A stretch of 64,000 nucleotides of DNA. It comes from Brachybacterium subflavum (GTDB lineage Bacteria > Actinomycetota > Actinomycetes > Actinomycetales > Dermabacteraceae). The stretch lies in contig NZ_VIGP01000006.1 of assembly GCF_009299795.1 (NCBI RefSeq), positions 272,188 through 336,187 of the forward strand, read 5' to 3'. Both the position numbers and the translations under genes were made by a program. The notes under the pieces are model-generated. The model had not been told where the DNA came from. It worked only from the letters and a program-made list of their open reading frames with translations, and did no database searches. Shown one piece after another: positions 9,311 to 17,530 of the stretch; position 1 is the stretch's first letter, and each line of letters starts with the position of its first letter.

Positions 9311-9329
9311 TGTGCGAGCCCCTCGCACA
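9311..9329. promoter_or_regulatory. Palindromic operator candidate upstream of the ugp-like operon
   Basis: TGTGCGAG-ccc-CTCGCACA is a perfect 8-bp inverted repeat in the divergent region between the aconitase gene and the glycerol-phosphate importer. A TACGGT at 9345-9350 could be a -10 element, which would put the -35 region on the right half of the palindrome. The SorC-type regulator at the end of the operon is the natural candidate ligand-responsive binder, but this pairing is inferred from position only. Confidence 0.5.
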
Positions 9330-9435
9330 ACGGAGCGCCATTGCTACGGTGACGGCGGTCACTGCGGGCCCGCGGATGCTGCGGCGCGCAGTCGTGCACG
9401 AACAATGGAGCTCCACGGAGAGGAACCGCTCTGAG

Positions 9436-10407
9436 ATGAGCCTCGAAGCCCCTGCCCTCCCCGCCGATCGCGCCTCAGGATCGGCGGCCTCCGGGCTCGG
9501 TCCGCTCCCGCCTCAGCGGCTGGCCGCCCGCCGCCGGCGCAGACGCCGCGGCTACGCGCTGTTCGCCCTGTTCGCCTTCCCGAACCTCGCGCTGATCGCG
9601 GTCTTCGCCTACTGGCCGATCCTCGCGAACCTCTACCTCAGCCTCACCGACTGGGACTTCATCTCGCCCCAGCCGCTGTTCATCGGGCTGACGAACTACA
9701 CGTCGATGCTCGCCTCGCCCTCGTTCCACAAGGTGCTGTGGGTCTCGGTGGTGTGGGTCGTGGTGGTCGTGGGGATCAGCCTTCTGCTCGGCGTGCTGCT
9801 GGCCGCACTGTTCTCCAAGAAGCTCCGCGGCACCCCGGTCGTCACCGGCGTGGTGTTCGCGCCGCACGTGGTCTCCGGTGCGGCGATCGCGGTGGTGTGG
9901 CTGTTCATCTTCGACCCCAACTACGGGCTCGCCCGGGTCGTCTTCGACCTCTTCGGCGCCCAGTCGCCCAGCTGGACCACCGATGCCCACTGGGCGCTTC
10001 CCGCCCTGCTGATCGTCTCGATCTGGAAGGGCGTCGGCTTCGTCTCGATCGTGTACCTGGCAGGGATCCAGGGGCTCCCCTCGGACGTGCTCGAGGCCGC
10101 GAAGCTCGACGGCGCGAGCGCGTTCCAGAGCTTCACGCGGGTGATCCTGCCGCTGCTCTCGCCCACGACGTTCTTCCTGGTCATCACCCAGACCATCGGT
10201 GCATTCCAGGCCTTCGACCTGATCGCGGTGATGACCAGCGGCGGGCCGGCCTCCTCGACCACCACCCTGAGCTGGTTCATCTACGAGCAGGCGTTCCTGC
10301 GCTCGAACGTCGGCCTCTCCGCGGCTGCGGGGACCGTCATGTTCGTGCTGCTGATGATCATCACGGCCTTCCAGTTCCGGTTCGTCGAGAGGAAGGTGCA
10401 CTACTGA
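9436..10407 (+). CDS. ugpA: ABC sugar/glycerol-3-phosphate permease, UgpA/MalF type
   Basis: 323 residues with a basic cytoplasmic N-terminus (RRRRRRR near residue 35) and six predicted membrane helices. The EAA loop reads EAAKLDGASAFQSFTRVILPLL around residue 222, the coupling helix that contacts the ATPase. ATG at 9436 follows GGAGAGGAACCG. It is first in a UgpA-UgpE-UgpB-GDPD-SorC operon with no ATPase gene, so a shared MsiK/UgpC-type ATPase encoded elsewhere is expected. The downstream phosphodiesterase supports glycerol-3-phosphate or glycerophosphodiesters as substrate. Confidence 0.88.
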   Translation: MSLEAPALPADRASGSAASGLGPLPPQRLAARRRRRRRGYALFALFAFPNLALIAVFAYWPILANLYLSLTDWDFISPQPLFIGLTNYTSMLASPSFHKVLWVSVVWVVVVVGISLLLGVLLAALFSKKLRGTPVVTGVVFAPHVVSGAAIAVVWLFIFDPNYGLARVVFDLFGAQSPSWTTDAHWALPALLIVSIWKGVGFVSIVYLAGIQGLPSDVLEAAKLDGASAFQSFTRVILPLLSPTTFFLVITQTIGAFQAFDLIAVMTSGGPASSTTTLSWFIYEQAFLRSNVGLSAAAGTVMFVLLMIITAFQFRFVERKVHY

Positions 10408-11348
10408 TGACGACCTCCGTGTCCTCCCGGACCGCGTCCGGGGACCCCGACCCGTCCGCCGCGCAGGATCCGTCGGCGCCGGGCTCCGTCGGCCGGAAGG
10501 GGGCGCCGCGCCGGCGCCGCGGGTCCCTCCGGCGCAACTGGTGGGGCTACCTGCTGCTGATCGCCGTCGGCCTGGTCTTCCTGATCCCGCTGTACATGCT
10601 GCTGTCCACGTCCTTCAAGGCGAACAGCGACATCTACACCTGGCCCATGAAGTGGCTGCCCCGCAGCCTCACGTTCGACAACCTGCGCGAGGCGTGGCGC
10701 ATCGCCCCCTTCGGGGCCTTCATCAAGAACTCGCTGATCGTGACGGTGGTCGGGGCGGTGCTGAAGGTGGTGCTCGCGATCTTCGCGGCCTACGCCTTCG
10801 CCTTCCTCCCGTTCCCCGGGAAGAAGTGGCTGTTCGTGGTGATGCTCGGCGCCCTCATGGTCCCCGGGCACGTGACCCTGCTGGTCAACTACCTGACCAT
10901 GGGCGACCTGCACCTCATCAACACCTACGCGGGCCTGATCCTCCCCGGGGTGGCCTCGGCCTTCGGCACCTTCCTGCTGCGCCAGCACTTCATGTCGCTG
11001 CCGGACGAGGTGTTCGAAGCCGCAGAGGTCGACGGCTGCGGCCACCTGCGCCGGCTGCTCTCCTTCGTGCTGCCGATGTCCGTGCCCGCCGTCGCCACCG
11101 TCGCGCTGGTCGCCGTGATCGACGAGTGGAACAACTTCGTGTGGCCGCTGATCATCACGAACTCGGTGAACATGCGCACCCTGCCGATCGGCCTGATGTA
11201 CCTGAAGTCGAACGACGGCGTGACCAACTGGGGCGTGCTCATGTCCGGCACCCTCATCGTCGTCCTGCCGATGCTCCTGGTGTTCCTGTGCGCGCAGCGC
11301 TACATCGTCACCGGCCTCACCGGTGCCGCCGCCGGCAGCGGGCGCTGA
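10407..11348 (+). CDS. ugpE: ABC sugar/glycerol-3-phosphate permease, UgpE/MalG type
   Basis: 313 residues. A Ser/Pro/Arg-rich leader of ~40 residues is followed by six predicted helices. The EAA loop is EAAEVDGCGHLRRLLSFVLPM around residue 203, and the segment LSTSFKANSDIYTWP after helix 1 is typical of MalG/UgpE proteins. Its ATG overlaps the stop of the preceding permease by one base (TGATG), indicating coupling. It forms the heterodimeric channel with the preceding gene product. Confidence 0.88.
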   Translation: MTTSVSSRTASGDPDPSAAQDPSAPGSVGRKGAPRRRRGSLRRNWWGYLLLIAVGLVFLIPLYMLLSTSFKANSDIYTWPMKWLPRSLTFDNLREAWRIAPFGAFIKNSLIVTVVGAVLKVVLAIFAAYAFAFLPFPGKKWLFVVMLGALMVPGHVTLLVNYLTMGDLHLINTYAGLILPGVASAFGTFLLRQHFMSLPDEVFEAAEVDGCGHLRRLLSFVLPMSVPAVATVALVAVIDEWNNFVWPLIITNSVNMRTLPIGLMYLKSNDGVTNWGVLMSGTLIVVLPMLLVFLCAQRYIVTGLTGAAAGSGR

Positions 11349-11375
11349 GCCGGAACCGATCGTCGAAGGAGAGAC

Positions 11376-12794
11376 ATGCCGATCCATCCTGCGGGCCGTG
11401 ACCCTCGCACTGCCCCTGCCAGTGACCCTCGCCGCGGCCCCCGCCGACCCGCCCCGTCCCGTCGGACCCTGCTGGGCGCCGGCCTGCTGGGCGGGGCGAT
11501 CCCGCTCCTCTCGGGCTGCTTCGGTCTCGGGGACACTGACGGCCTCGTGCTCGAGCAGCCGGCGGGCGACGTCCCCGAGAAGTACCGCGACCGCCGGCGC
11601 GTCGTCATCTGGAGCGCCTACACGGCGCACAACGCCGAGGTCATCCAGGCGAACCTCGATGCCTTCCACGAGGCGCAGGACGACATCTTCGCGGAGGTCC
11701 AGATCTTCGACAGCTACGACGGCGTCGAGTCGAAGCTCGCCGCGAGCATGCAGGCGCGCCAGGTCCCCGACATCGCCGTGTTCAGCGACGTGGTCTGGAA
11801 CCGCTTCTACCTGGCCGAGGCGCTCGAGCCCCTGGGAGGCTACTTCGATGCGGACTTCGGCACCGACAGCTTCGACGAGCGCTTCCTGAAGGAGGGGACC
11901 GTCAAGGACGAGATCTGGTGGCTGCCCTTCGGCCGCTCGACCCCGCTGTTCTACTACAACCGCGAGATCTTCGAGGCCGCCGGCCTGCCCGATCGCGCCC
12001 CCGAGACCTTCAGCGAGTACCGCGACTGGGGGAAGGCGGTCGGCGAGATCGAGTACAAGGGCAAGAAGGTCCCGATGCGCGCCTACGTGGGCGGGGACGA
12101 CTGGTACTTCCAGGGGTCCATCTGGGCCTTCGGCGGCGCCTACTCCGACGGGCTCGACATGCGCCTGACCACCGACGCCTCGATCGCCGCGCTGGAGTAC
12201 GACCGCGCCTTCATCCATGACGACGGCTCCGGGTACCTGGCGGCCGACGCGACGGGGGACTTCTCCTCCGGCGCCTGCGCCACCGCGATGCAGTCCACCG
12301 GATCCCTCTCCGGCATCAAGGAGGCGGCGACCTTCGACTTCGGGTGCGGATTCCTCCCCCGGGAGAAGGACGCGGGGGTGCCGACGGGCGGCGGAGGACT
12401 GTCGATCCTGCGCTACGCCTCGGCCGAGCGGAAGCAGGCCGCCTGGGAGGTCATCAAGTTCCTCAGCACCGGGCAGCGCACGATCGACTGGACCCTGGGC
12501 AGCGGGTACGTGCCCTGCACGAAGGATGCGATCGAGTCCGACGAGGTCGCGAAGCTCGCCGCGCAGGATCCTCGGTACAAGGTCGCCCTCGACCAGCTGG
12601 AGATCTCCCGCGAGCCCGACATCGTGCGCCGCTACGTGCCCGAGACCCTGGTCGAGGCGAAGAACGCCATCCAGTCGGTCTACTCGGCCGGCGAGAGCGC
12701 CGAGAAGGTGCTGACGCGGATGGAGAAGGAGCTCGAGCCCGCGATCGACCGGGTTCGGGAGAAGTTCGAACGGAGAGTAGGGACGGATACATGA
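11376..12794 (+). CDS. ugpB: Extracellular solute-binding lipoprotein, UgpB-like
   Basis: 472 residues. Starts with a long Arg/Pro-rich n-region, then SRRTLLGAGLLGG and a lipobox LLSGC near residue 49, so export probably by Tat with lipid anchoring. The mature part resembles glycerol-3-phosphate binding proteins: VIWSAYTAHNAEVIQANLDAF at the start and PFGRSTPLFYYNREIFEAAG in the middle, the latter resembling the PFxxSTPxxYYN segment of UgpB. GAAGGAGAG precedes the ATG at 11376. It delivers substrate to the two permeases upstream. A different phosphorylated polyol or sugar cannot be excluded. Confidence 0.85.
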   Translation: MPIHPAGRDPRTAPASDPRRGPRRPAPSRRTLLGAGLLGGAIPLLSGCFGLGDTDGLVLEQPAGDVPEKYRDRRRVVIWSAYTAHNAEVIQANLDAFHEAQDDIFAEVQIFDSYDGVESKLAASMQARQVPDIAVFSDVVWNRFYLAEALEPLGGYFDADFGTDSFDERFLKEGTVKDEIWWLPFGRSTPLFYYNREIFEAAGLPDRAPETFSEYRDWGKAVGEIEYKGKKVPMRAYVGGDDWYFQGSIWAFGGAYSDGLDMRLTTDASIAALEYDRAFIHDDGSGYLAADATGDFSSGACATAMQSTGSLSGIKEAATFDFGCGFLPREKDAGVPTGGGGLSILRYASAERKQAAWEVIKFLSTGQRTIDWTLGSGYVPCTKDAIESDEVAKLAAQDPRYKVALDQLEISREPDIVRRYVPETLVEAKNAIQSVYSAGESAEKVLTRMEKELEPAIDRVREKFERRVGTDT

Positions 12795-13606
12795 CCGGCA
12801 TGCTGATCGTGGGCCATCGCGGCGCGATGGCCCACGCCCCCGAGAACAGCCTGGAGTCCTATGCGCTCGCGGAGGAGGCAGGGGTCGACGAGATCGAGCT
12901 CGACGTGCGCCTGAGCGCGGACGAGCAGCTGTTCCTGCTGCACGACGCGACGCTCGACCGCACGGCCGGGGCCGACTCCGCGCGGGGACTCGGACCCGCC
13001 GCCGAGCTCACCCTGGCGCAGCTGCAGGCGGCGGTGCTCGATTCCGGGCGCGGGGTCGTCTCCCTCGCGGAGATGTACGACGCCACGAGCACCGGCATCC
13101 AGCTCGAGATCAAGGCGCCGGAGACCGTGCCCCACCTCGCCCGGTACTTCGCCGAGCATCGGGCCGACGCCGAGCGGACCGTGCTCATGAGCTTCCAGGA
13201 GGATGCCCTGCACGAGGCGGCGCGGCTGATGCCGCAGGTGCGGCGCGGGGTGATCCGCAAGGACCTCGCGACGGCCGACGCCTTCCCCGACGGCTGGCAG
13301 GGCCTGGTTGAGCACACGCGCGCCCAGCGGCTCGCCGTCGGCCTCGAGGGACTCACCGAGGAGGCCGCCGCGCAGATCCGCCACCAGGGGCTCGAGCTGC
13401 ACGTGTGGCCGATGCGCTCGCTGCAGAACATGCGCGACGCGGTGCGGCTGCAGGCCGACGGCACCACCTCGGACGATCCCGCACTGGCGATGCAGTGGCT
13501 GCGCGAGGTGCAGGACGAGCAGGCGTCGGCGGACGGCCCGGTGACGGCGGACCGGGATCAGACGGCAGGCGGGCAGGAGCCGGCGACACGCGCACCGGGC
13601 GCGTGA
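12791..13606 (+). CDS. Glycerophosphodiester phosphodiesterase (UgpQ-like)
   Basis: 271 residues, TIM-barrel GDPD family. The N-terminus has VGHRGAMAHAPENSLESY, where HR and the downstream E-x-D (DEIELDVRLS) bind metal and catalyse; LLHDATLDRT carries the second conserved His. It hydrolyses glycerophosphodiesters to glycerol-3-phosphate and an alcohol. No signal peptide, so cytoplasmic, acting after import. ATG overlaps the stop of the binding-protein gene (ATGA). The C-terminal ~40 residues are low-complexity and probably disordered. Its place in the operon is the main argument for the importer's substrate. Confidence 0.92.
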   Translation: MTGMLIVGHRGAMAHAPENSLESYALAEEAGVDEIELDVRLSADEQLFLLHDATLDRTAGADSARGLGPAAELTLAQLQAAVLDSGRGVVSLAEMYDATSTGIQLEIKAPETVPHLARYFAEHRADAERTVLMSFQEDALHEAARLMPQVRRGVIRKDLATADAFPDGWQGLVEHTRAQRLAVGLEGLTEEAAAQIRHQGLELHVWPMRSLQNMRDAVRLQADGTTSDDPALAMQWLREVQDEQASADGPVTADRDQTAGGQEPATRAPGA

Positions 13607-14574
13607 GCGGCTCCCCGCCGGAGCGCCCGGCCGCGTCGGCCTCCACGATGCCGCTGGACCAGCAGATCCTGCACGTGTACGTCGCCCTGCAGAACCTCGC
13701 GCAGGGACGGACGGTCAACGAGATCGCCGAGGAGATCGGAAAATCCCGCTTCGTGACCGCCCGCATGGTCCGGCGCGCACGGGACCTGGGCCCGGTCGAG
13801 GTCCGCGCGGCGGTCGCCGACCCGATCGACGTCGCCCTCTCCGCGCGGCTCGCCCAGCGCTACGGCCTCCGGTCCGCGCTGGTCGTCGCCACGCACTCGG
13901 ATCGTGATCCCGAGGCGAGGGAGGCGATCGCCGCGGTCGCGGCGCGCTTCATCCGCGAGACGGTCCAGGAGGACGACGTGCTGGGGTTCGCCCCCGGGCG
14001 CACGCTCGTGCACGCCTCGCAGCAGGTGGAGGAGCTCCCCAGCGCCGACGTGGTCCAGCTGACGGGCGTCGGCTGGCCGCGGCTCGGGGACGGCGTCGAG
14101 GTGATCTCCAACATCGGCCGTGCGACCGGCGGGGCGACCTCCCCGCTGTACGTCCCGATCCTCATCGAGCCCGAGGAGGTCGCGATCCTCCGGCACCCGA
14201 TGATCCAGCAGGTGCAGCGGCGCTTCGCCCATGTGCAGAAGGCGTTCCTGACCATCGGCGGCTGGCCCGACTCCTCCCTGCTGGCGAGGATCCTCGAGGA
14301 GAAGGGGGAGCGGGCGCGGTTCGAGGAGCGCGGGGTCGTCGCCGAGATCGGCACCAGCCTGCTCGACATCGACGGAGCCAGCGTGGACGGCCTCGGGGAG
14401 CGGTTCACCGGCATCCCCGAGGACCAACTGCGACAGGTGCCGCTGCGCGTCGCCATCGGCGGGGGAGAGGGCAAGCACCGCGCGGTGCTCGCGACCCTCC
14501 GATCAGGGCTCGCCCATGTCGTGATCACCGACGTGCGCGCCGCGGAGCTCGCCCTGGAGGCCGCGGACGGGTGA
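13603..14574 (+). CDS. SorC/DeoR-family sugar-responsive transcriptional regulator
   Basis: 323 residues from a GTG start that overlaps the previous stop (GTGA); an in-frame ATG at 13648 would give 308 residues and better matches the family N-terminus. The helix-turn-helix is around QGRTVNEIAEEIGKSRFVTA, followed by the SorC sugar-phosphate-binding domain with DVVQLTGVGW and IGGGEGKHRAVLATLRSGL near the end. Members sense phosphorylated sugars or polyols. Position suggests it controls the glycerol-phosphate importer, perhaps through the palindrome at 9311-9329. Confidence 0.85.
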   Translation: MSGSPPERPAASASTMPLDQQILHVYVALQNLAQGRTVNEIAEEIGKSRFVTARMVRRARDLGPVEVRAAVADPIDVALSARLAQRYGLRSALVVATHSDRDPEAREAIAAVAARFIRETVQEDDVLGFAPGRTLVHASQQVEELPSADVVQLTGVGWPRLGDGVEVISNIGRATGGATSPLYVPILIEPEEVAILRHPMIQQVQRRFAHVQKAFLTIGGWPDSSLLARILEEKGERARFEERGVVAEIGTSLLDIDGASVDGLGERFTGIPEDQLRQVPLRVAIGGGEGKHRAVLATLRSGLAHVVITDVRAAELALEAADG

Positions 14575-14775
14575 GCGCGCGCCGGTTGCCCCGGCCCTCC
14601 GGCCCCGGACTCTCCCGGCCCCTCGCCGGTCGCTCCGCGGGGCGCGCTCCGCGGGTCGCTCCACCGGCATCTCCACCCTGTTCTCCACCCGCGGGCGGTT
14701 CGCCCGGGACGCGTCGTGGCGAAGGATCGAGTCATCGGCCCGCAGAGGCCGGCCACCCGATCCTCGGAGGAGATC

Positions 14776-15294
14776 ATGAACGCCACCGCCATCCCCTGGA
14801 ACGCCCTGCTCGAGGGCCTGATCGTGCTCGCCGCGCTGGGCCTCATCCTGTACCGGCAGCTGCAGTGGCGAGAGGTCGCCAGGATGCAGCGCTTGGGCAC
14901 GATCCTCAGCGTGGTCGGCGCGCTGCTGGTGCTCCAGCAGCTGCGGCAGGCCCCGATCGACGCCGTCACCCTCGGATACCTCGTGCTCACGGCCGTCTTC
15001 GCCGTCGGCGCAGGCCTCGTCATGGGCCTGGTCAGCACCGTGCGACCCAGCGCCGACGGCTCGCTCGAGATGCGCGGCGGCTGGTGGGGCCTCGCCCTCT
15101 GGATCGCCTACATCGCGGTGCGCGTGGTGATGTCCCTCGCCGTGGTCGCCCTCACCGGGGCGCAGAACTCCCGGACCACGGGCATGATCCTGCTGTCGGT
15201 CGGGCTCGCCCGGCTGATCAGCGCGGCCGTGGCGACGCACCGCCCCCGCAGCGCCGAGAACCTCACCATCGTGCACGCGGCGACCAGGTCATAG
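14776..15294 (+). CDS. Predicted integral membrane protein of unknown function
   Basis: 172 residues with about five hydrophobic segments (for example ALLEGLIVLAALGLILY and the stretch WWGLALWIAYIAVRVVMSLA). ATG at 14776 follows TCGGAGGAGATC, a good ribosome site; an upstream in-frame ATG at 14716 has none. I do not recognise a family with confidence, though the layout is similar to small DUF1453-type proteins. It ends 10 bases before the histidine kinase gene and is probably co-transcribed with the two-component system, so it may be a target or accessory of it. Confidence 0.75.
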   Translation: MNATAIPWNALLEGLIVLAALGLILYRQLQWREVARMQRLGTILSVVGALLVLQQLRQAPIDAVTLGYLVLTAVFAVGAGLVMGLVSTVRPSADGSLEMRGGWWGLALWIAYIAVRVVMSLAVVALTGAQNSRTTGMILLSVGLARLISAAVATHRPRSAENLTIVHAATRS

Positions 15295-15304
15295 GATCGC
15301 GCGG

Positions 15305-16762
15305 GTGATCTCGACACCGCGAGGACCCCGGCCGACGAGCGCTGCTGCGCCGTCGGCCGGTCCTGCGCGGTCCGTCGGCCCTGTTCCGCCGGGCCGGGAG
15401 CGCCGTGTCGATGGGCTGACGTTGGTGCTCGCCCTCGCGCTCGCCGTCTTCTTCATGCTGACCGCGTGGGACGTGCAGACCCCGGCGCTGCGTGCGGCGG
15501 CCTTCGGCGTGGTCGTGCTGTGGGCGGCGGAGATGGTGCTGGGCTCCCTCACCGACCAGTACCGACATGCAGGGCCGCGCGCGATCCGCGTCGGCACCGT
15601 CGCCCTCTCCGTCTCGCAGATCGCGGCGTGCGCGCTCACCTTCACGACCGGCAGCGCGCTGATGCCCGTCGCGATCGCCGGCATCGTGCGCCTGGTGCGC
15701 AGGCCCGAGCGGCGCACGGACGTGATGGCCGTCGTCCTCGCAGCCGATGCGCTCGCCCTCGTCGGCTCGGCGCTCGCCACCGGGGCCAAGGTCGAGCTGC
15801 TGATCATCTTCCTGCTGGTGTGCGGGGGAGCGGCGCTGATCGGCCGCTTCCGCGCCCAGCGCGTCCGCTCGGCGGACAGCGAGCGCGCCCTCCTCCAGGA
15901 GCAGCTCGCCGTCCAGCGCGAGCGCGCGGAGAACGCGGCCCTCGTGGAGCGGGCGCGCATCGCCCGCGACCTGCACGACGTCCTCGCGCACTCCCTCGGC
16001 GCCCTCACCCTCCAGCTCGACGCCGCCGTGGCGCTCGCCGAGGCCGGCCGCTTCGACGAGCTCGAGGCGCGGCTGCGCAGGGCGCGCGGGCTCGCCGCCG
16101 ACGGCCTCGCCGAGTCCCGTGACGCGGTCTCGGCCCTCCGCGAGACGCCGCGCGAGGTGATCGCCGGGATCGAGGACGCCGCGGCCGCGCACCGCGACAG
16201 CGGCGGCGAGGTGCACCTGGGCGGGCTGCTCTCGCCGGAGCCCGCCGGTGCCGGAACAGCCGTCGGCGCGGGAACTCCGGTCGGCGCGGGAACGCCGGTC
16301 GGCACGGGAACGCCGGTCGGGGCCGGGACAGCGAGAGGCGTCGGGACCGCGGTGGCCTCGGAGCGTCGAGCGGGCCTCGATGCCCTGCGCTCCCTCGAAC
16401 CGTCCCGCGCCGATGCGCTCGTGCGGGCTGCGCAGGAGATGCTCACCAACGCGCGGCGTCACGCCCCCGGTCGGTCGGCCGCCCTCGATCTCTCGACCGA
16501 GGGCGACGAAGCGGTGCTGCGCTGCAGGGTGCAGGCAGCAGACGGAGACGTCGGCGACGGAGCGGGCTCGGCCGACCTGATCGGCCGGGGGCCGCGGCCG
16601 GGCAGCCCGGGCGGCGGCTATGGGCTGGTGGGCATGCGCGAGCGCTGCGAGGCCGTGGGCGGTGCGGCGAGCGCCCGTCTGCGGGCCGGCGGCGTCTTCG
16701 AGACCGTTGCGAGCGTCCCGCTCGCCGCGGTGGTGCCCGACGACGAGGAGAAAAGTCCATGA
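15305..16762 (+). CDS. NarL-family sensor histidine kinase with an internal Gly-Thr repeat
   Basis: 485 residues from GTG. About five membrane segments occupy residues 38-180, then a coiled linker (ALLQEQLAVQRERAENAALV) and a HisKA_3 dimerisation domain with His224 in RIARDLHDVLAHS. The ATP-binding domain has the N-box QEMLTNARRHA and the G-box GGGYGLVGMRERC. Between them, residues 315-350 form six hexapeptide repeats (GAGTPV-like) encoded by 18-bp units; this insert is unusual in a kinase catalytic region. The gene overlaps the response regulator by ATGA. No signal can be deduced from the small extracytoplasmic portions. Confidence 0.9.
   Translation: MISTPRGPRPTSAAAPSAGPARSVGPVPPGRERRVDGLTLVLALALAVFFMLTAWDVQTPALRAAAFGVVVLWAAEMVLGSLTDQYRHAGPRAIRVGTVALSVSQIAACALTFTTGSALMPVAIAGIVRLVRRPERRTDVMAVVLAADALALVGSALATGAKVELLIIFLLVCGGAALIGRFRAQRVRSADSERALLQEQLAVQRERAENAALVERARIARDLHDVLAHSLGALTLQLDAAVALAEAGRFDELEARLRRARGLAADGLAESRDAVSALRETPREVIAGIEDAAAAHRDSGGEVHLGGLLSPEPAGAGTAVGAGTPVGAGTPVGTGTPVGAGTARGVGTAVASERRAGLDALRSLEPSRADALVRAAQEMLTNARRHAPGRSAALDLSTEGDEAVLRCRVQAADGDVGDGAGSADLIGRGPRPGSPGGGYGLVGMRERCEAVGGAASARLRAGGVFETVASVPLAAVVPDDEEKSP
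16247..16354 (+). repeat. Six tandem 18-bp units inside the histidine kinase gene
   Basis: Units start at 16247, 16265, 16283, 16301, 16319 and 16337. The consensus is close to GGCGCGGGAACGCCGGTC and encodes Gly-Ala-Gly-Thr-Pro-Val. The middle units differ by one or two bases and the outer ones more. The array keeps the reading frame, so copy-number change by slippage would only lengthen or shorten a flexible loop. Confidence 0.9.
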
Positions 16763-17394
16763 GCATCAGCATCCTGGTGGCCGACGACCAGGCCCTCGTG
16801 CGCGACGGCATCGTCACCGTCCTCTCGCTCGCGGACGGCATCAAGGTTCTCGCCGAGGCGGAGGACGGCGAGCGTGCGGTCGCGCTCGCCGAGGAGCTCG
16901 CGCCCGACGTGGTCCTCATGGACCTGCGCATGCCCGGGATGGGCGGCGCGGAGGCGACCGCCGCGCTCGCACGCAGCGCCCCCGGCGTGAGCGTCCTGGT
17001 CCTCACCACCTTCGCGGACGACGCGAGCATCGACGCAGCGCTGCGCGCCGGCGCTGCCGGCTATCTCACCAAGGACGCCGGCCGCGAGGAGATGGTCGCG
17101 GCGATCCGTGCCGCCGCGGAAGGCGGCACCCCGCTGGACGCCCGGATCGCGGGCCGTGTGGTCGCCGGGCTGCCCGAAGCGCAGCCGACGAGCGTGCGCG
17201 AGCGGTTCCCCGACCTCACCGTCCGCGAGGCCGAGGTGCTCGAGCTGATGGCCGACGGAGCCACGAACCCCGAGATCGCCGAACGACTGTTCCTCGGCGT
17301 CTCGACCGTGAAGTCCCACATCAACGCGATCTTCGCGAAGCTCGGGGTGAGCGAGAGGCGGGAGGCCGTGGCAGTGGTGCACGGCGGCAGGTGA
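16759..17394 (+). CDS. NarL/FixJ-family response regulator
   Basis: 211 residues. Receiver domain residues 1-120 with acidic pocket Asp9/Asp10, phosphoacceptor Asp55 in VVLMDLRMPG, Thr in VLVLTTFADD and Lys in YLTKDAG. The LuxR-type DNA-binding domain follows: FPDLTVREAEVLELMADGAT and STVKSHINAIFAKLGV. The ATG overlaps the kinase stop codon, so it is the cognate partner of the upstream kinase. The regulon is unknown; the small membrane protein just upstream is the nearest candidate. Confidence 0.95.
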   Translation: MSISILVADDQALVRDGIVTVLSLADGIKVLAEAEDGERAVALAEELAPDVVLMDLRMPGMGGAEATAALARSAPGVSVLVLTTFADDASIDAALRAGAAGYLTKDAGREEMVAAIRAAAEGGTPLDARIAGRVVAGLPEAQPTSVRERFPDLTVREAEVLELMADGATNPEIAERLFLGVSTVKSHINAIFAKLGVSERREAVAVVHGGR

Positions 17395-17530
17395 GCACGC
17401 ACGATCTGCATCGCCCGCTCCGGCGCCCGGCAGCGGATCCCTCGACTGCTGCAAGGCCCGAGGCCCCTTCCACCAGCGGCGACGACCGCGCGCGGCCGGC
17501 TGCGGACGGGCGACCGGGTGCCGGTGGCGA

